Shown: positions 8,859-17,736 of the stretch, piece by piece
How positions within the stretch are numbered: position 1 is the first letter of the stretch
Layout: each line of letters opens with the position of its first letter
Source: JASLQO01 sp002327525
GTDB lineage: Bacteria > Pseudomonadota > Gammaproteobacteria > Pseudomonadales > Azotimanducaceae
NCBI GenBank assembly: GCA_030744435.1
Contig: JASLQO010000009.1
Location: forward strand, 186,001 to 250,000
Direction of reading: 5' to 3'
DNA length: 64,000 nucleotides
The notes under the pieces: generated by a model
What the model was told of the DNA's origin: nothing
Databases searched by the model: none
What the model saw: the letters and a program-made list of their open reading frames with translations, nothing else
Position numbers and translations under genes: made by a program

Positions 8859-9947
8859 TTAGTCGGAACCTGCGGCACCCGTCTCACACGCTGCCAGGGC
8901 TTCGTGTTCGAGCAAACGTGCACCGCGAAGTATGCCGCCGAGTGCGTAGTTGCCCTCGTGACAGGCGTACTCGTACACCTGTTCGTTCGTGGATGGCCAA
9001 GGGTATTCGCCACTCCAGGCGTGTTCCCAGGTATTCGGATCCTCGACCGTGAAAGAGTAGCGTAGCGTTTTGTCATCGAGGCGGCTGAAGCGCTCCACCA
9101 CGTGCAGTGCCTCGCTGGCACCATAGAGGTACAAACCGCTCAGGCCGCGGAAGTTGGTGGTGTCCACCACCAGCGTGTCACCCTCCCACCAGCCGATGGA
9201 ATCACCCATCCACTTGCGGACATCCCGGGGCAGGTGTTTGCTGTTCATGCGGACGACCCGCGCGTCGTGGTTCATCTCTGACAGAATCATGACGCTGTTC
9301 TGTGTCTGCACGATGCGCTTCAGGTTGTTGTACATCACCGGCAGCGCGGGTGGACCAGAGGTAGAGCCGAAACCGAGCAGGCAGCGCTCGCCCAGCGGGC
9401 GCAGTTCGGGGTCGTCGTATGGCCCGATTTCATGATCGATCCACCAGGCGGTGCCGGTATTTTTCATGAACGCGCTCTGGCGGATCGTGGCCACCCTTGC
9501 CTGTCCGCGTTCGGACAATGGCGGCAGCTTACCGCTCGAGGGTGCAGTGATGATGGAGGTTCGCCACTTCCCATCCAGCTTGAAGTTACTGTCCCCGAGT
9601 TCGATGAAAAAGCCGTTGTAGCCACCCACGCCACCGGCGGCGAATTCGAAACCCGGGATGAAAAACTCGGTGCCCCCTGCCTCGGGTGCATCCCGATTCG
9701 GATCGCTGGGCGCGCTGTCTCGCTTGAGGAAGGCCTGTACGCGTGCGGCGATTGCGTCTGCTTCCTCGTCCGTCAGCGTCAAGCGTTCGCTGAACTGATC
9801 GGGCCGTTCCAGAGGCGTCAGTGTGGCGACGTTGTAGGTTCCGGACAGATCGGGATGTCCGCTTACCGCCGGATCCGTGCTACTGGCGCACGCGGCGAGC
9901 ATCAGTGTTGCTGCGATAGCAAAGATGCTGAGTGGAAATGGCCTCAT
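8859..9947 (-). CDS. Lipoprotein of unknown function
   Basis: A 362-residue protein. The frame is open much further upstream, but the start at 9947 has a strong ribosome-binding site (GAGGAGGGG) and gives a lipoprotein signal peptide with lipobox LAAC (cysteine near 20). The mature part has a conserved block IGWWEGDTLVVDTTNFRG and a preceding MNSKHLPRDVRKWMGDS. I recognise this pattern from large uncharacterised families in Proteobacteria and Acidobacteria, but know no function. The stop lies 12 bp from the convergent nitroreductase stop. It is probably anchored in the outer membrane. Confidence 0.75.
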   Translation of the reverse strand: MRPFPLSIFAIAATLMLAACASSTDPAVSGHPDLSGTYNVATLTPLERPDQFSERLTLTDEEADAIAARVQAFLKRDSAPSDPNRDAPEAGGTEFFIPGFEFAAGGVGGYNGFFIELGDSNFKLDGKWRTSIITAPSSGKLPPLSERGQARVATIRQSAFMKNTGTAWWIDHEIGPYDDPELRPLGERCLLGFGSTSGPPALPVMYNNLKRIVQTQNSVMILSEMNHDARVVRMNSKHLPRDVRKWMGDSIGWWEGDTLVVDTTNFRGLSGLYLYGASEALHVVERFSRLDDKTLRYSFTVEDPNTWEHAWSGEYPWPSTNEQVYEYACHEGNYALGGILRGARLLEHEALAACETGAAGSD

Positions 9948-10082
9948 CTCGTACCCCTCCTCGCAGGTTGTCTGTTGCAATGTTGTGGCTAATCCGCGGC
10001 AGTTGCAAACGATGCGAGCTCGACATTGCCGAGGTGCCGTGATCATGCGAACCTTGGCCGTCCACTTTTGGGGGAGACACGT

Positions 10083-10652
10083 GTGGAACAAGCCGGCGAA
10101 TACCGCCTGCGAGCCGATCGGCAAGCCGTGTGGAGCGCGCTCAACGATCCGAGCGTACTCGGCGCATGCATCGACGGCTGTGAGTCGATGGAGAAGACGG
10201 CGGCACATGGGTTCGAGGCTTCCGTCAGGGCCAGGGTCGGACCGGTTAGCGCCACCTTCGCGGCCACGCTGCTGCTCGCGGACGTGGTAGAGGCGGAAAC
10301 CTGCACAATCAATGCCGACGTCAAGGGGGGAGCCGCGGGGTTCGGCAAAGGGACTGCACATGTGACTCTCACCGAGGAGGGGGAAGAGACGGTGCTCAGT
10401 TACAACGTGAAGGCCAATGTGGGCGGCAAACTCGCTCAGGTGGGTTCGCGGCTGATCGATGGTGTTGCGCGCAAGATGGCTGATGACTTCTTTGCGCAGT
10501 TCCGCCTGATCGTAGATCCCGACGCGGCGCGACGTGATGCGGAGACGGCGGATAAGGGTGCGCAGCGGAAGAAACCTAGCTCCGGTCGGTGGAAGATCTG
10601 GATGGCAGTGATCGCCGCGCTCGTCATCGCCGCGGTTCTTGCCATGCAATGA
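10083..10652 (+). CDS. coxG: CoxG-like SRPBCC protein with C-terminal membrane anchor
   Basis: About 189 residues from GTG 10083, preceded by GGGGGAG; the frame upstream is not conserved. It belongs to the CoxG/SRPBCC family: YRLRADRQAVWSALNDPSVLGACIDGCESME is the signature start. A linker rich in K, A and D and a C-terminal TM helix (IWMAVIAALVIAAVLAM) anchor it to the inner membrane. In Oligotropha CoxG helps recruit CO dehydrogenase to the membrane. It lies 54 bp ahead of coxS, so one transcript is likely. Confidence 0.85.
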   Translation: MEQAGEYRLRADRQAVWSALNDPSVLGACIDGCESMEKTAAHGFEASVRARVGPVSATFAATLLLADVVEAETCTINADVKGGAAGFGKGTAHVTLTEEGEETVLSYNVKANVGGKLAQVGSRLIDGVARKMADDFFAQFRLIVDPDAARRDAETADKGAQRKKPSSGRWKIWMAVIAALVIAAVLAMQ

Positions 10653-10706
10653 CCGGGCACTGCCGAACTGCGCAATCTTGAATTGAAGGTCGAACGGAAA
10701 ATAATC

Positions 10707-11177
10707 ATGAAAGTAACTCTGGAGGTAAACGGTACATCGCATACGCTTGACGTGCCGCCCAATACCCTGCTCGTGGACATACTGCGCGAGCATCTACGTC
10801 TGACGGGTACGCACGTTGGATGTAACACCAGTCAGTGTGGTGCCTGCACCGTGCACATGAACGGGAACTCGGTGAAGTCGTGCACGGTACTCGCTGTACA
10901 GGCAGAGGATGCGAGCATCGTGACCATCGAAGGGATTGGCAGCGTGGCACAGTTGCACCCGATGCAGGCTGCGTTTCGTGAATGTCACGCGCTGCAATGC
11001 GGTTTCTGTACACCGGGCATGATCATGAGTGCCATCGATCTAGTACGCAGCGAAGGTCCTCTCGATGGGACTGGAGTGCGGGAAGGACTTGAGGGCAACA
11101 TCTGCCGCTGCACCGGATATCACAATATCGTCAAAGCAGTCTTGCTGGCTCAGGATGCGATGGGAGGCAAAGCGTGA
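10707..11177 (+). CDS. coxS: Small [2Fe-2S] subunit of a CoxLMS-type molybdenum hydroxylase
   Basis: A 156-residue protein with the plant-type ferredoxin motif (GCNTSQCGACTVHMNG, then C) and the second all-alpha [2Fe-2S] domain (CGFCTPGMIM, CRCTGYHNI). These clusters pass electrons from the Mo-pterin site to FAD. ATG 10707 was chosen over TTG 10683 because family members begin at this lysine-valine stretch. The stop overlaps the coxL start (11174), indicating translational coupling. Gene order S-L-M is the one typical of form II enzymes. Confidence 0.92.
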   Translation: MKVTLEVNGTSHTLDVPPNTLLVDILREHLRLTGTHVGCNTSQCGACTVHMNGNSVKSCTVLAVQAEDASIVTIEGIGSVAQLHPMQAAFRECHALQCGFCTPGMIMSAIDLVRSEGPLDGTGVREGLEGNICRCTGYHNIVKAVLLAQDAMGGKA

Positions 11178-13525
11178 GTGCGGAGCATGGGATCGGTCAG
11201 TCGGTCAGGCGCAGAGAAGATTTGCGCTTCATCACGGGCACGGGCCGCTACACCGATGATTTTCGGCAGGTCGGCCAGGTGTATGCCTATTTTCTGAGGT
11301 CACCGTATGCGCGTGCGGAGGTGGGAGATATCGACGCATCCGAGGCGCTGGGTATCGACGGCGTCATCGCGGTATTCACGGGCAAGGACATGGTGGCGGA
11401 CGGGCTGGGGGACAATCCCTGCGGCTGGAACGTAAAGCAGAAGGATGGATCCGACATGGTCTCCGCCCCTCATCCGGTGGTGGCGGCAGAGCGGGTGAAC
11501 TATGTTGGCGAACCCTATGGCCTCGTAATCGGGGAAACGCTCGGCGCGGCTCGCCAGGGAGCCGAAGCGGTGATGACCGAGTTCGATGAACTCAATGCGG
11601 TGGTTGACGTGGCTTCCGCCGCACAGTCGGAGCAGATTCACGAAGGCGTTCCGGACAATCTCGCGTACGACTGGGAACTCGGCGAGCGGGACGCGACCGA
11701 TGCGGCGCTCGCACGCGCTGCGCACGTCACTGAACTCGAAATCGTCAATAACCGCCTGATTCCCAATGCGATGGAACCTCGTTCGGCGCTGGGCCTCTAT
11801 GACGCGGCGGCGGACGAATATACACTCACGACGACCAGCCAGAATCCCCATCTCGAACGCCTGATTCTATCTGCCTTCGTACAGCTGGCGCCGGAACACA
11901 AACTGCGTGTCATTGCACCCGATGTCGGCGGAGGTTTTGGCTCCAAGATATTCGTGTACGCAGAAGAAACCGCAGTTGCCTGGGCAGCGAAACAAGTCGG
12001 TCGGCCAGTGAAGTGGACTGCGGAGCGCGGCGAGTCGTTTCTAGCGGATGCGCACGGTCGGGATCACGTTACACAGGCTTGGCTCGGTACCGACAAAGAC
12101 GGGCGGTTTGTCGGTCTGAAGGTGAAGACCACAGCCAATCTCGGCGCCTACCTCTCCACCTTCGCTGCCTCGGTCCCCACGTATCTCTATGGCACGCTGC
12201 TCGCAGGGCAGTACAGGACGCCCAACATCTACGTCGAGGTGCAGGGTGTGTACACGAACACCGCACCGGTGGATGCCTATAGGGGTGCCGGTCGGCCGGA
12301 GGCCACGTATGTGGTGGAGCGGATGGTGGAAACCGCGGCCCGGGAACTCGGCCGAAATCCGGCCGACCTGCGGCGCATGAACATGATCCAGCCGGGAGAC
12401 TTTCCGTACGAGACACCCGTGGCGCTGACCTACGATACAGGTGACTACGAGGCGAGCCTCGACAAGGCGCTGGAAATCATCGACTACGCAGGATTCGAGG
12501 CGAGGGCAGGTGCCTCACGCGAGCGGGGCAAGCGTCGGGGCATCGGCTTGTCCTGCTACATCGAGGCGTGTGGACTGGCACCGTCCAAACTCGCGATCGA
12601 ACTCGGGGCGGGTGTCGGGCTGTACGAAAGCGCTGAAGTCAGAATGAATCCCACTGGTTCGGTGACGCTGTTCACCGGCTCGCACAGCCACGGGCAAGGT
12701 CACGAAACGACCTTCGCCCAGGTGATTTCAGAGATGTTGGGTGTGCCTTTCGAGGATATCGAGATCGTGCATGGTGACACCGGAAGAGTCAGCGATTTCA
12801 GCCTGGGTACTTATGGTTCGCGTTCCCTGGCCGTAGGCGGTTCGGCTCTGGTGAAGGCGAGTGAGAAGATCGTCGCAAAGGGGCGCAAGATTGCCGCGCA
12901 CATGATGAAGACGAGTGAGGATGCGCTGGAATTCGTCGATGGTGAGTATCGACTGACCGACAGCAATCAATCGCTCACAATCCAGGAAGTCGCATTTGCG
13001 GCTTACGTGCCAGCAGACTATCCGGACGATCTGGAACCGGGATTGTCGGAAAAGGCGTTCTACGATCCTGCCAATTTCACCTATCCCGCCGGAACCCACA
13101 TCGCGGAGGTCGAAATCGATGAGGCGACAGGTGTGGTAACGCTGGTCGATTTCGTGGCCGTCGACGATTTCGGGAACGTGGTCAATCCAATGATCGTGCA
13201 CGGTCAGGTGCACGGCGGCATTGCACAGGGGGTGGGCCAGGCCCTGCTCGAACACGGCATCTATGACGAGTACGGGCAATTGCAGACCGGCTCTTACATG
13301 GATTACTGCATGCCACGCGCCGACAACCTCCCGGATTTCAGAGTAGACACCACCGCGACGCCCTGTACCCACAATCCGCTAGGAGTGAAAGGGTGTGGCG
13401 AGGCCGGTGCGATTGGATCCACAGCCGCTGTAATGAACGCGGTGACGGATGCGCTCGGAGTGCGGGACATCGCGATGCCGGCGACACCTGAGAGAGTGTG
13501 GCGTGTGCTCAACGGGGAGGCGTGA
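11174..13525 (+). CDS. coxL: Large molybdopterin subunit, form II CoxL / xanthine dehydrogenase family
   Basis: A 783-residue catalytic subunit. It opens with the Ald_Xan_dh N domain (RREDLRFITGTGRYTDD). The active-site loop near residue 367 reads AYRGAGR, the signature of form II (BMS) CoxL, not the AYxCSFR of proven form I CO dehydrogenase. The catalytic glutamate lies in KGCGEAGAIG near residue 742, and VGGGFGSK marks a Mo-pterin loop. Form II enzymes often do not support growth on CO, so the substrate may be another small carbonyl or heterocycle. It is coupled to coxS upstream and coxM two bases downstream. Confidence 0.9.
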   Translation: MSAEHGIGQSVRRREDLRFITGTGRYTDDFRQVGQVYAYFLRSPYARAEVGDIDASEALGIDGVIAVFTGKDMVADGLGDNPCGWNVKQKDGSDMVSAPHPVVAAERVNYVGEPYGLVIGETLGAARQGAEAVMTEFDELNAVVDVASAAQSEQIHEGVPDNLAYDWELGERDATDAALARAAHVTELEIVNNRLIPNAMEPRSALGLYDAAADEYTLTTTSQNPHLERLILSAFVQLAPEHKLRVIAPDVGGGFGSKIFVYAEETAVAWAAKQVGRPVKWTAERGESFLADAHGRDHVTQAWLGTDKDGRFVGLKVKTTANLGAYLSTFAASVPTYLYGTLLAGQYRTPNIYVEVQGVYTNTAPVDAYRGAGRPEATYVVERMVETAARELGRNPADLRRMNMIQPGDFPYETPVALTYDTGDYEASLDKALEIIDYAGFEARAGASRERGKRRGIGLSCYIEACGLAPSKLAIELGAGVGLYESAEVRMNPTGSVTLFTGSHSHGQGHETTFAQVISEMLGVPFEDIEIVHGDTGRVSDFSLGTYGSRSLAVGGSALVKASEKIVAKGRKIAAHMMKTSEDALEFVDGEYRLTDSNQSLTIQEVAFAAYVPADYPDDLEPGLSEKAFYDPANFTYPAGTHIAEVEIDEATGVVTLVDFVAVDDFGNVVNPMIVHGQVHGGIAQGVGQALLEHGIYDEYGQLQTGSYMDYCMPRADNLPDFRVDTTATPCTHNPLGVKGCGEAGAIGSTAAVMNAVTDALGVRDIAMPATPERVWRVLNGEA

Positions 13526-13526
13526 G

Positions 13527-14324
13527 ATGTATCAGTTCAACTACCACAAACCGACTACGCTGGACGAAGCTGCGGCACAGTTTCGAGACTCCGACGATCC
13601 AATATATCTGTCTGGCGGCATGACGCTGATTCCCACCATGAAACAGCGACTGGCGGCTCCCACCGATGTGATCGATCTGCAGGCTGTGGAAGGGCTAACC
13701 GGGATTTCGGCGAGTGGAGGCGTGGTGTCCGTTGGAGCGTTCACGCGTCATGCCGAGGTTGCCGCGTCCCCCGACGTGGTCGAAGCGATTCCGGCGCTCG
13801 CGGCACTGGCGGCCGGCATTGGCGACAAGCAGGTACGAAATCGCGGCACCATTGGAGGCAGCATCGCCAACAGCGACCCTTCTGCAGACTACCCGGCGGC
13901 GGTGGTCGCGCTGGGTGCCACGGTGCACACCACCTCTCGCGCCATCAGCGGTGAATCGTACTTTCACGATCTGTTTGAAACCTCGCTCCAACCGGGCGAA
14001 ATAGTAACGCGCATCGACTTCCCGGTACCCGCGCGAGCCGCCTACCAGAAGTTTCCGAATCCGGCTTCTCGCTACGCGGTGGTGGGGGTGATGGTGGCGG
14101 ACTTTGGCGGTGTGATTCGAGTAGGCGTAACAGGCGCGGGACCCTGTGCTTTTCGGGCTAGCGGTATCGAGGAAGTGCTGAACGCCAATCTCACACCGGA
14201 TGCGGTGGATGCGGTTGAGGTGCCGGATGCCGGGTTCAATAGCGATCTGCATGCTTCCGCTGCCTATCGCGCGCATCTGGTGAAAGTTATGGCGCGACGC
14301 GCAGTGGCCACGATGCTTGGTTGA
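13527..14324 (+). CDS. coxM: FAD-binding medium subunit of CoxLMS-type enzyme
   Basis: A 265-residue subunit starting at ATG 13527, immediately after the coxL stop. It has the two FAD-binding motifs of the PCMH/CO-dehydrogenase flavoprotein family: LSGGMTLIPTMK and RNRGTIGGSIANSDPSADYP, followed by a CoxM C-terminal domain. It carries electrons from the iron-sulfur subunit to the quinone pool or another acceptor. It is the last gene of coxG-S-L-M. The maturation genes coxD, coxE and coxF are not in the window. Confidence 0.9.
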   Translation: MYQFNYHKPTTLDEAAAQFRDSDDPIYLSGGMTLIPTMKQRLAAPTDVIDLQAVEGLTGISASGGVVSVGAFTRHAEVAASPDVVEAIPALAALAAGIGDKQVRNRGTIGGSIANSDPSADYPAAVVALGATVHTTSRAISGESYFHDLFETSLQPGEIVTRIDFPVPARAAYQKFPNPASRYAVVGVMVADFGGVIRVGVTGAGPCAFRASGIEEVLNANLTPDAVDAVEVPDAGFNSDLHASAAYRAHLVKVMARRAVATMLG

Positions 14325-14337
14325 ATGAATTAATTAA

Positions 14338-14352
14338 TCAGAGGCTCCTTAG
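14338..14352. repeat. 15-bp direct repeat, left copy flanking PI-PLC gene
   Basis: TCAGAGGCTCCTTAG, followed by a T-rich run. It matches 15509-15523 at 14 of 15 positions. The two copies bracket the PI-PLC-like gene. Confidence 0.5.
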
Positions 14353-14421
14353 GGTTCTTTTTCGATTTTGCATGTGCTGAACTGGAGTACATGCAGCAAT
14401 GGTTACCGGAGAGTAGCTCCC

Positions 14422-15432
14422 GTGGACAAGGCGATGGGAGGTGGAGGGATCTGGTTCATGTTGTGCGTGGGCCTGCTCAGCACCAGCGCATCGGCTGCAG
14501 AACTTCGCCTCAACGACATTCAGATGCTCGGTAGCCACAATAGCTACAAACAGAGCCTCCCGCTCGTATCCCGAGTCGTGCTCAGCCTGTTCAGGCCGGA
14601 GCTGATCGATACGCTCGACTACCAACATCCGCCGCTGACCGAGCAATTGGATTTCGGGCTGCGTAAGCTCGAATTGGACGTGTTCTACGATCCGAAGGGC
14701 ACGCTGTTTGGCCAGTACGCGCATGCGGGCGGTATCAGTCATTTTGCCGTGCTGCACGTGCAAAGCGTGGATGATGCGAGTAATTGTCCAAACCTGAAAG
14801 CCTGCATCACGGACATAGCCGCCTGGTCGCGAGCGCATCCCGGCCACTTGCCGCTGTTCATTTCCATCAACGCGAAGGATGCACCGGTGGACTGGATGGG
14901 TGCGGTGGAACCGCAGGCGTTCGATGACGCTGCCTGGGACCGGCTCGATGAGGAATTCGAGGAGGTGCTCGGTGACCGGTTGATCCGACCAGCTAGCGTG
15001 ATCGGCCCCACTGGACCCGTGTGGCCGCCGCTGAGCGAGGCACGCGGACGGATTGTCGTTGTACTGGATGAGAGGGGTCTAAAAAGAGAGCGCTACGCGC
15101 GCAAGTGGCCTACACGCTCGCTCTTCGCCGACCATCATCCGGAACATCCCGCCGCCGCGATCCGTGTTCTGAATGATCCGATAGCTGATTTTGATCGGAT
15201 TCGTGATCTGGTGGAGTGGGGCTATATCGTACGTACCCGGGCGGACGCAGACACCGTGGAAGCACGCAATGGGGATACCGAGCGGCGTGACCGGGCATTT
15301 GAAAGCGGTGCGCAACTTATCAGCACGGACTACTACCGCCCTGCCGAAGGGACAGGCTATGTGGTGCGCCTGCCACGGGGTGCGAATGTGCGCTGTAATC
15401 CTGTTCGCGTAACTGGTGAGTGTCCCCTCTAA
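14422..15432 (+). CDS. Secreted Ca2+-dependent PI-PLC-like phosphodiesterase
   Basis: About 336 residues from GTG 14422, with GGAGAG eight bases upstream; ATG 14434 is the alternative. The signal peptide is FMLCVGLLSTSASA, cleaved before AEL. The mature protein begins LNDIQMLGSHNSYKQ, with the first catalytic histidine of the PLC-like TIM barrel, then LRKLELDVFYDPKG. FISINAKDAP and LISTDYY close the barrel. This is the pattern of the bacterial 'phosphoinositide phospholipase C, Ca2+-dependent' family. It would act in the periplasm or outside the cell on phosphodiester lipid headgroups, perhaps for phosphate or inositol scavenging. Confidence 0.82.
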   Translation: MDKAMGGGGIWFMLCVGLLSTSASAAELRLNDIQMLGSHNSYKQSLPLVSRVVLSLFRPELIDTLDYQHPPLTEQLDFGLRKLELDVFYDPKGTLFGQYAHAGGISHFAVLHVQSVDDASNCPNLKACITDIAAWSRAHPGHLPLFISINAKDAPVDWMGAVEPQAFDDAAWDRLDEEFEEVLGDRLIRPASVIGPTGPVWPPLSEARGRIVVVLDERGLKRERYARKWPTRSLFADHHPEHPAAAIRVLNDPIADFDRIRDLVEWGYIVRTRADADTVEARNGDTERRDRAFESGAQLISTDYYRPAEGTGYVVRLPRGANVRCNPVRVTGECPL

Positions 15433-15508
15433 CGCCTTGGGAAGGAATCCTTCGTGAGGAATCATCGGGTCGATTCAGTGTGGAGATGATGGTCTAGCCG
15501 CATGCCAG

Positions 15509-15523
15509 TCAGAGGCTCCTCAG
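15509..15523. repeat. 15-bp direct repeat, right copy flanking PI-PLC gene
   Basis: TCAGAGGCTCCTCAG, followed by a T-rich run; near-identical to 14338-14352. The core GAGGCTCCTC is almost self-complementary. The pair could be a duplication scar around the PI-PLC gene or part of weak terminators. Confidence 0.5.
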
Positions 15524-15567
15524 ATTTTTCTGGCTGATTGCAGCATGGCGGGCGTAAGCTCTGATGC

Positions 15568-16542
15568 ATGCGCATCATCATTGATACCGACCCCGCAATG
15601 GGGACGCTTGCCGGGGACCCGGAGGACAGCTTTGCGATCATGCTGGCTATCAATTCTCCGGAAGTCGATATTGAGGGAATTACGGTGGTCCAAGGTAATG
15701 TCCCGGCCGAAAAGGGCTTTTCGAACGCAAGCCATTTACTGGATCTCCTCGGTCGCCAGGATGTACCGCTAAAGCGAGGCTGCCTGCGGCCGATGAACCC
15801 CAGGAGATCCACTCAGATACGCTGGCTCGAGCGTCGTTATGACTCCAGACAGATCGTCGAGAAGGTGGAACCCACGGGCAAGGATGCCGATGCGGTTTCC
15901 TTCCTCCTCGAGACGGTGCTGGCAGCACCCGGTGAGATCTCGCTGGTGACGATCGGGCCACTGACCAATGTGGCGGTGGCAATGCAACGATCGCCGGACT
16001 TCGCACGCTCGGTGAAGCGAATAGTCATGATGGGTGGCACGGCGGAGTGTGCGGGGAACATCTCACCCGCAGCGGAATTCAACTATTGGCAGGACCCGGA
16101 CGCGGCGGACATCGTGTTTCGTTCAGGCGCTGATCTCACGATGGTCGGGCTCGATGTCTGTCATCAGACACATCTTTCTCCGGAACAGTTACAGGAAAGC
16201 ACGAGGTCCGGAACAGCTCTCGGGAAATTCGTGCAAGAGGCCACCGAACCCTGGTTCAATGCCAGATCACGAGGCGGTTCGCGCTCCCTTCATCTCTACG
16301 ACAGCCTCGCGACGGCGGTGGCAATCAACGCAAATCTCGTGACACTGGAGGATTCCTACGTCGAAATTGAGACCGGCGACGGTCCGGCGCAGGGCATGAG
16401 CGTTTCCCATCACAAACGCTTTCAGCGAGCGATTTTCGGTCATGCCGAGACCAACGCGAGGGTGGCACTCGATGTCGAGGCCGAAACTTTCTCGAATCTC
16501 TTTCGGGACCGGGTTCTTGCCTTCATCTTAAATGAGCGCTGA
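15568..16542 (+). CDS. Nucleoside hydrolase (IUNH family)
   Basis: A 324-residue protein. The N-terminal calcium site reads IIIDTDPAMG, then GDPEDSFAIMLA; the several residues between the DTDP and the DD-like pair occur in one known subfamily. TIGPLTNVAVA and the active-site HLYDSLATAVA near the C-terminus fit inosine-uridine preferring hydrolases, which split N-glycosidic bonds of ribonucleosides for base salvage. The ED instead of DD at the metal pair is a mild departure from the consensus. Probably cytosolic, since there is no signal peptide. Confidence 0.85.
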   Translation: MRIIIDTDPAMGTLAGDPEDSFAIMLAINSPEVDIEGITVVQGNVPAEKGFSNASHLLDLLGRQDVPLKRGCLRPMNPRRSTQIRWLERRYDSRQIVEKVEPTGKDADAVSFLLETVLAAPGEISLVTIGPLTNVAVAMQRSPDFARSVKRIVMMGGTAECAGNISPAAEFNYWQDPDAADIVFRSGADLTMVGLDVCHQTHLSPEQLQESTRSGTALGKFVQEATEPWFNARSRGGSRSLHLYDSLATAVAINANLVTLEDSYVEIETGDGPAQGMSVSHHKRFQRAIFGHAETNARVALDVEAETFSNLFRDRVLAFILNER

Positions 16543-16632
16543 GAGGCCGAGGCAAGGACTCACCCGTCACTGGATGAGGGACAGCACAAGAGGGAAGAGT
16601 AGACTTTCTGGATCTTCTGTCGAGAAAACACA

Positions 16633-17667
16633 GTGCCTATTCAGGATGAACCACCGATCGGCGAAGTTCTTCGGCAAACGATCGAAAATCTGCCTGTAAA
16701 TCCCTTCTCGGAAGCGCCCGTGAATCTGCTCGGTGGCAACGAGACACTGATCTACGCTTTTAGGTTGGCAGTGGAAGCGGGTCATGCGTTCCATGGCCCC
16801 CTGATCATCCGCATCTTCGCCAACGACTACTCGGATTCGCGACAGTATCTGTGGGAAGCGACGGCCCACGATGTCCTTGGCGCAATGGGATTTCCGGTTC
16901 CGCGCATTCTGCTGGCTTCCGCCGAGCCGGGATTGCGTGGACCGTGGCTGGTCATGGAACAAATCGAGGGCGCGATGCTGGGCAGCGAAGCTTTTGAGAT
17001 GCCTGGGGGCGTGCTGCGTTTTCCCGGCCTGTATCGGAATCTGCCGGGGCGACTTGCCCGACTGCACCTGAAGCTGCATGCGCTCGACCCCGCGCCGATG
17101 GTCGAGTCTCTGCGTGCCATCGCGCCAGAGCAGCATTTCAACCCCGCCGGGCGTCTACAGAGTGCCCGGAATCTCGTTGGCAACCGCTGGCCTGAAGCCC
17201 GGCGCGTTGCTGACAGGTTGTTGGCGATGCAACCCCCGGTCGTCCGCGCGGTGATCTGTCACGGCGACTTTCATCCCCTGAACGTGATGGTGGACAACGA
17301 TAGGGTCACCGGCGTGCTCGACTGGGGGCGCATCTGCTTCGCCGATCGGGAATATGACCTGGCCGCGGCCTGGCTCCTGTTGCAGGCGAGCATACTCGAA
17401 ATGCCAGCCGCGATCGTGCCGCTCGTCAACCGCTTGAAGCGCGGAATGGCAGATCGGTTTCTACGCTTCTACCAGCGCCGCTTTTCCATCGATCGGGATA
17501 AGCTCGACTTTTATTGCGCCCAGCGGGCGTTCGAGGAGCTGGTGCTGCGGGGAGAGGGTCATACGCCGGACATGGGCCGTGTGGGAGGCTGGGACTTCGG
17601 CATGCTGGGTGCGGTAGTGGAGCAACAGACCGGCCTATGCCTTCGAGGGCCGCGACATCGTGGTTGA
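16633..17667 (+). CDS. Phosphotransferase, APH/choline kinase family
   Basis: A 344-residue protein starting at GTG 16633. The catalytic loop reads ICHGDFHPLNVMVDN and the metal-binding aspartate lies in VLDWGRICFADREYDLA, both typical of the aminoglycoside phosphotransferase superfamily. The N-lobe has LLGGNETLIYAFRL in place of a strict glycine loop. Such proteins phosphorylate small alcohols; resistance is only one of many possible roles. It follows the nucleoside hydrolase by 90 bp on the same strand, so co-transcription is possible. Confidence 0.82.
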   Translation: MPIQDEPPIGEVLRQTIENLPVNPFSEAPVNLLGGNETLIYAFRLAVEAGHAFHGPLIIRIFANDYSDSRQYLWEATAHDVLGAMGFPVPRILLASAEPGLRGPWLVMEQIEGAMLGSEAFEMPGGVLRFPGLYRNLPGRLARLHLKLHALDPAPMVESLRAIAPEQHFNPAGRLQSARNLVGNRWPEARRVADRLLAMQPPVVRAVICHGDFHPLNVMVDNDRVTGVLDWGRICFADREYDLAAAWLLLQASILEMPAAIVPLVNRLKRGMADRFLRFYQRRFSIDRDKLDFYCAQRAFEELVLRGEGHTPDMGRVGGWDFGMLGAVVEQQTGLCLRGPRHRG

Positions 17668-17680
17668 CCGAAGAGTGCCC

Positions 17681-17719
17681 AGAAAATCGGGACGCAGAAA
17701 ATCGGGACAGGTTCACATT
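17681..17719. repeat. REP-like repeat with 13-bp tandem duplication
   Basis: AGAAAATCGGGAC occurs twice (17681-17693 and 17696-17708). It runs into ATCGGGACAGGTTCACATT (17701-17719), which resembles the 19-bp repeats that flank the RAYT relic (59744-59762 and inverted 60578-60596) with four differences. It lies between two convergent genes, the usual place for REP elements. Confidence 0.55.
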
Positions 17720-17736
17720 CGGCCCTCGAGTCGGCC

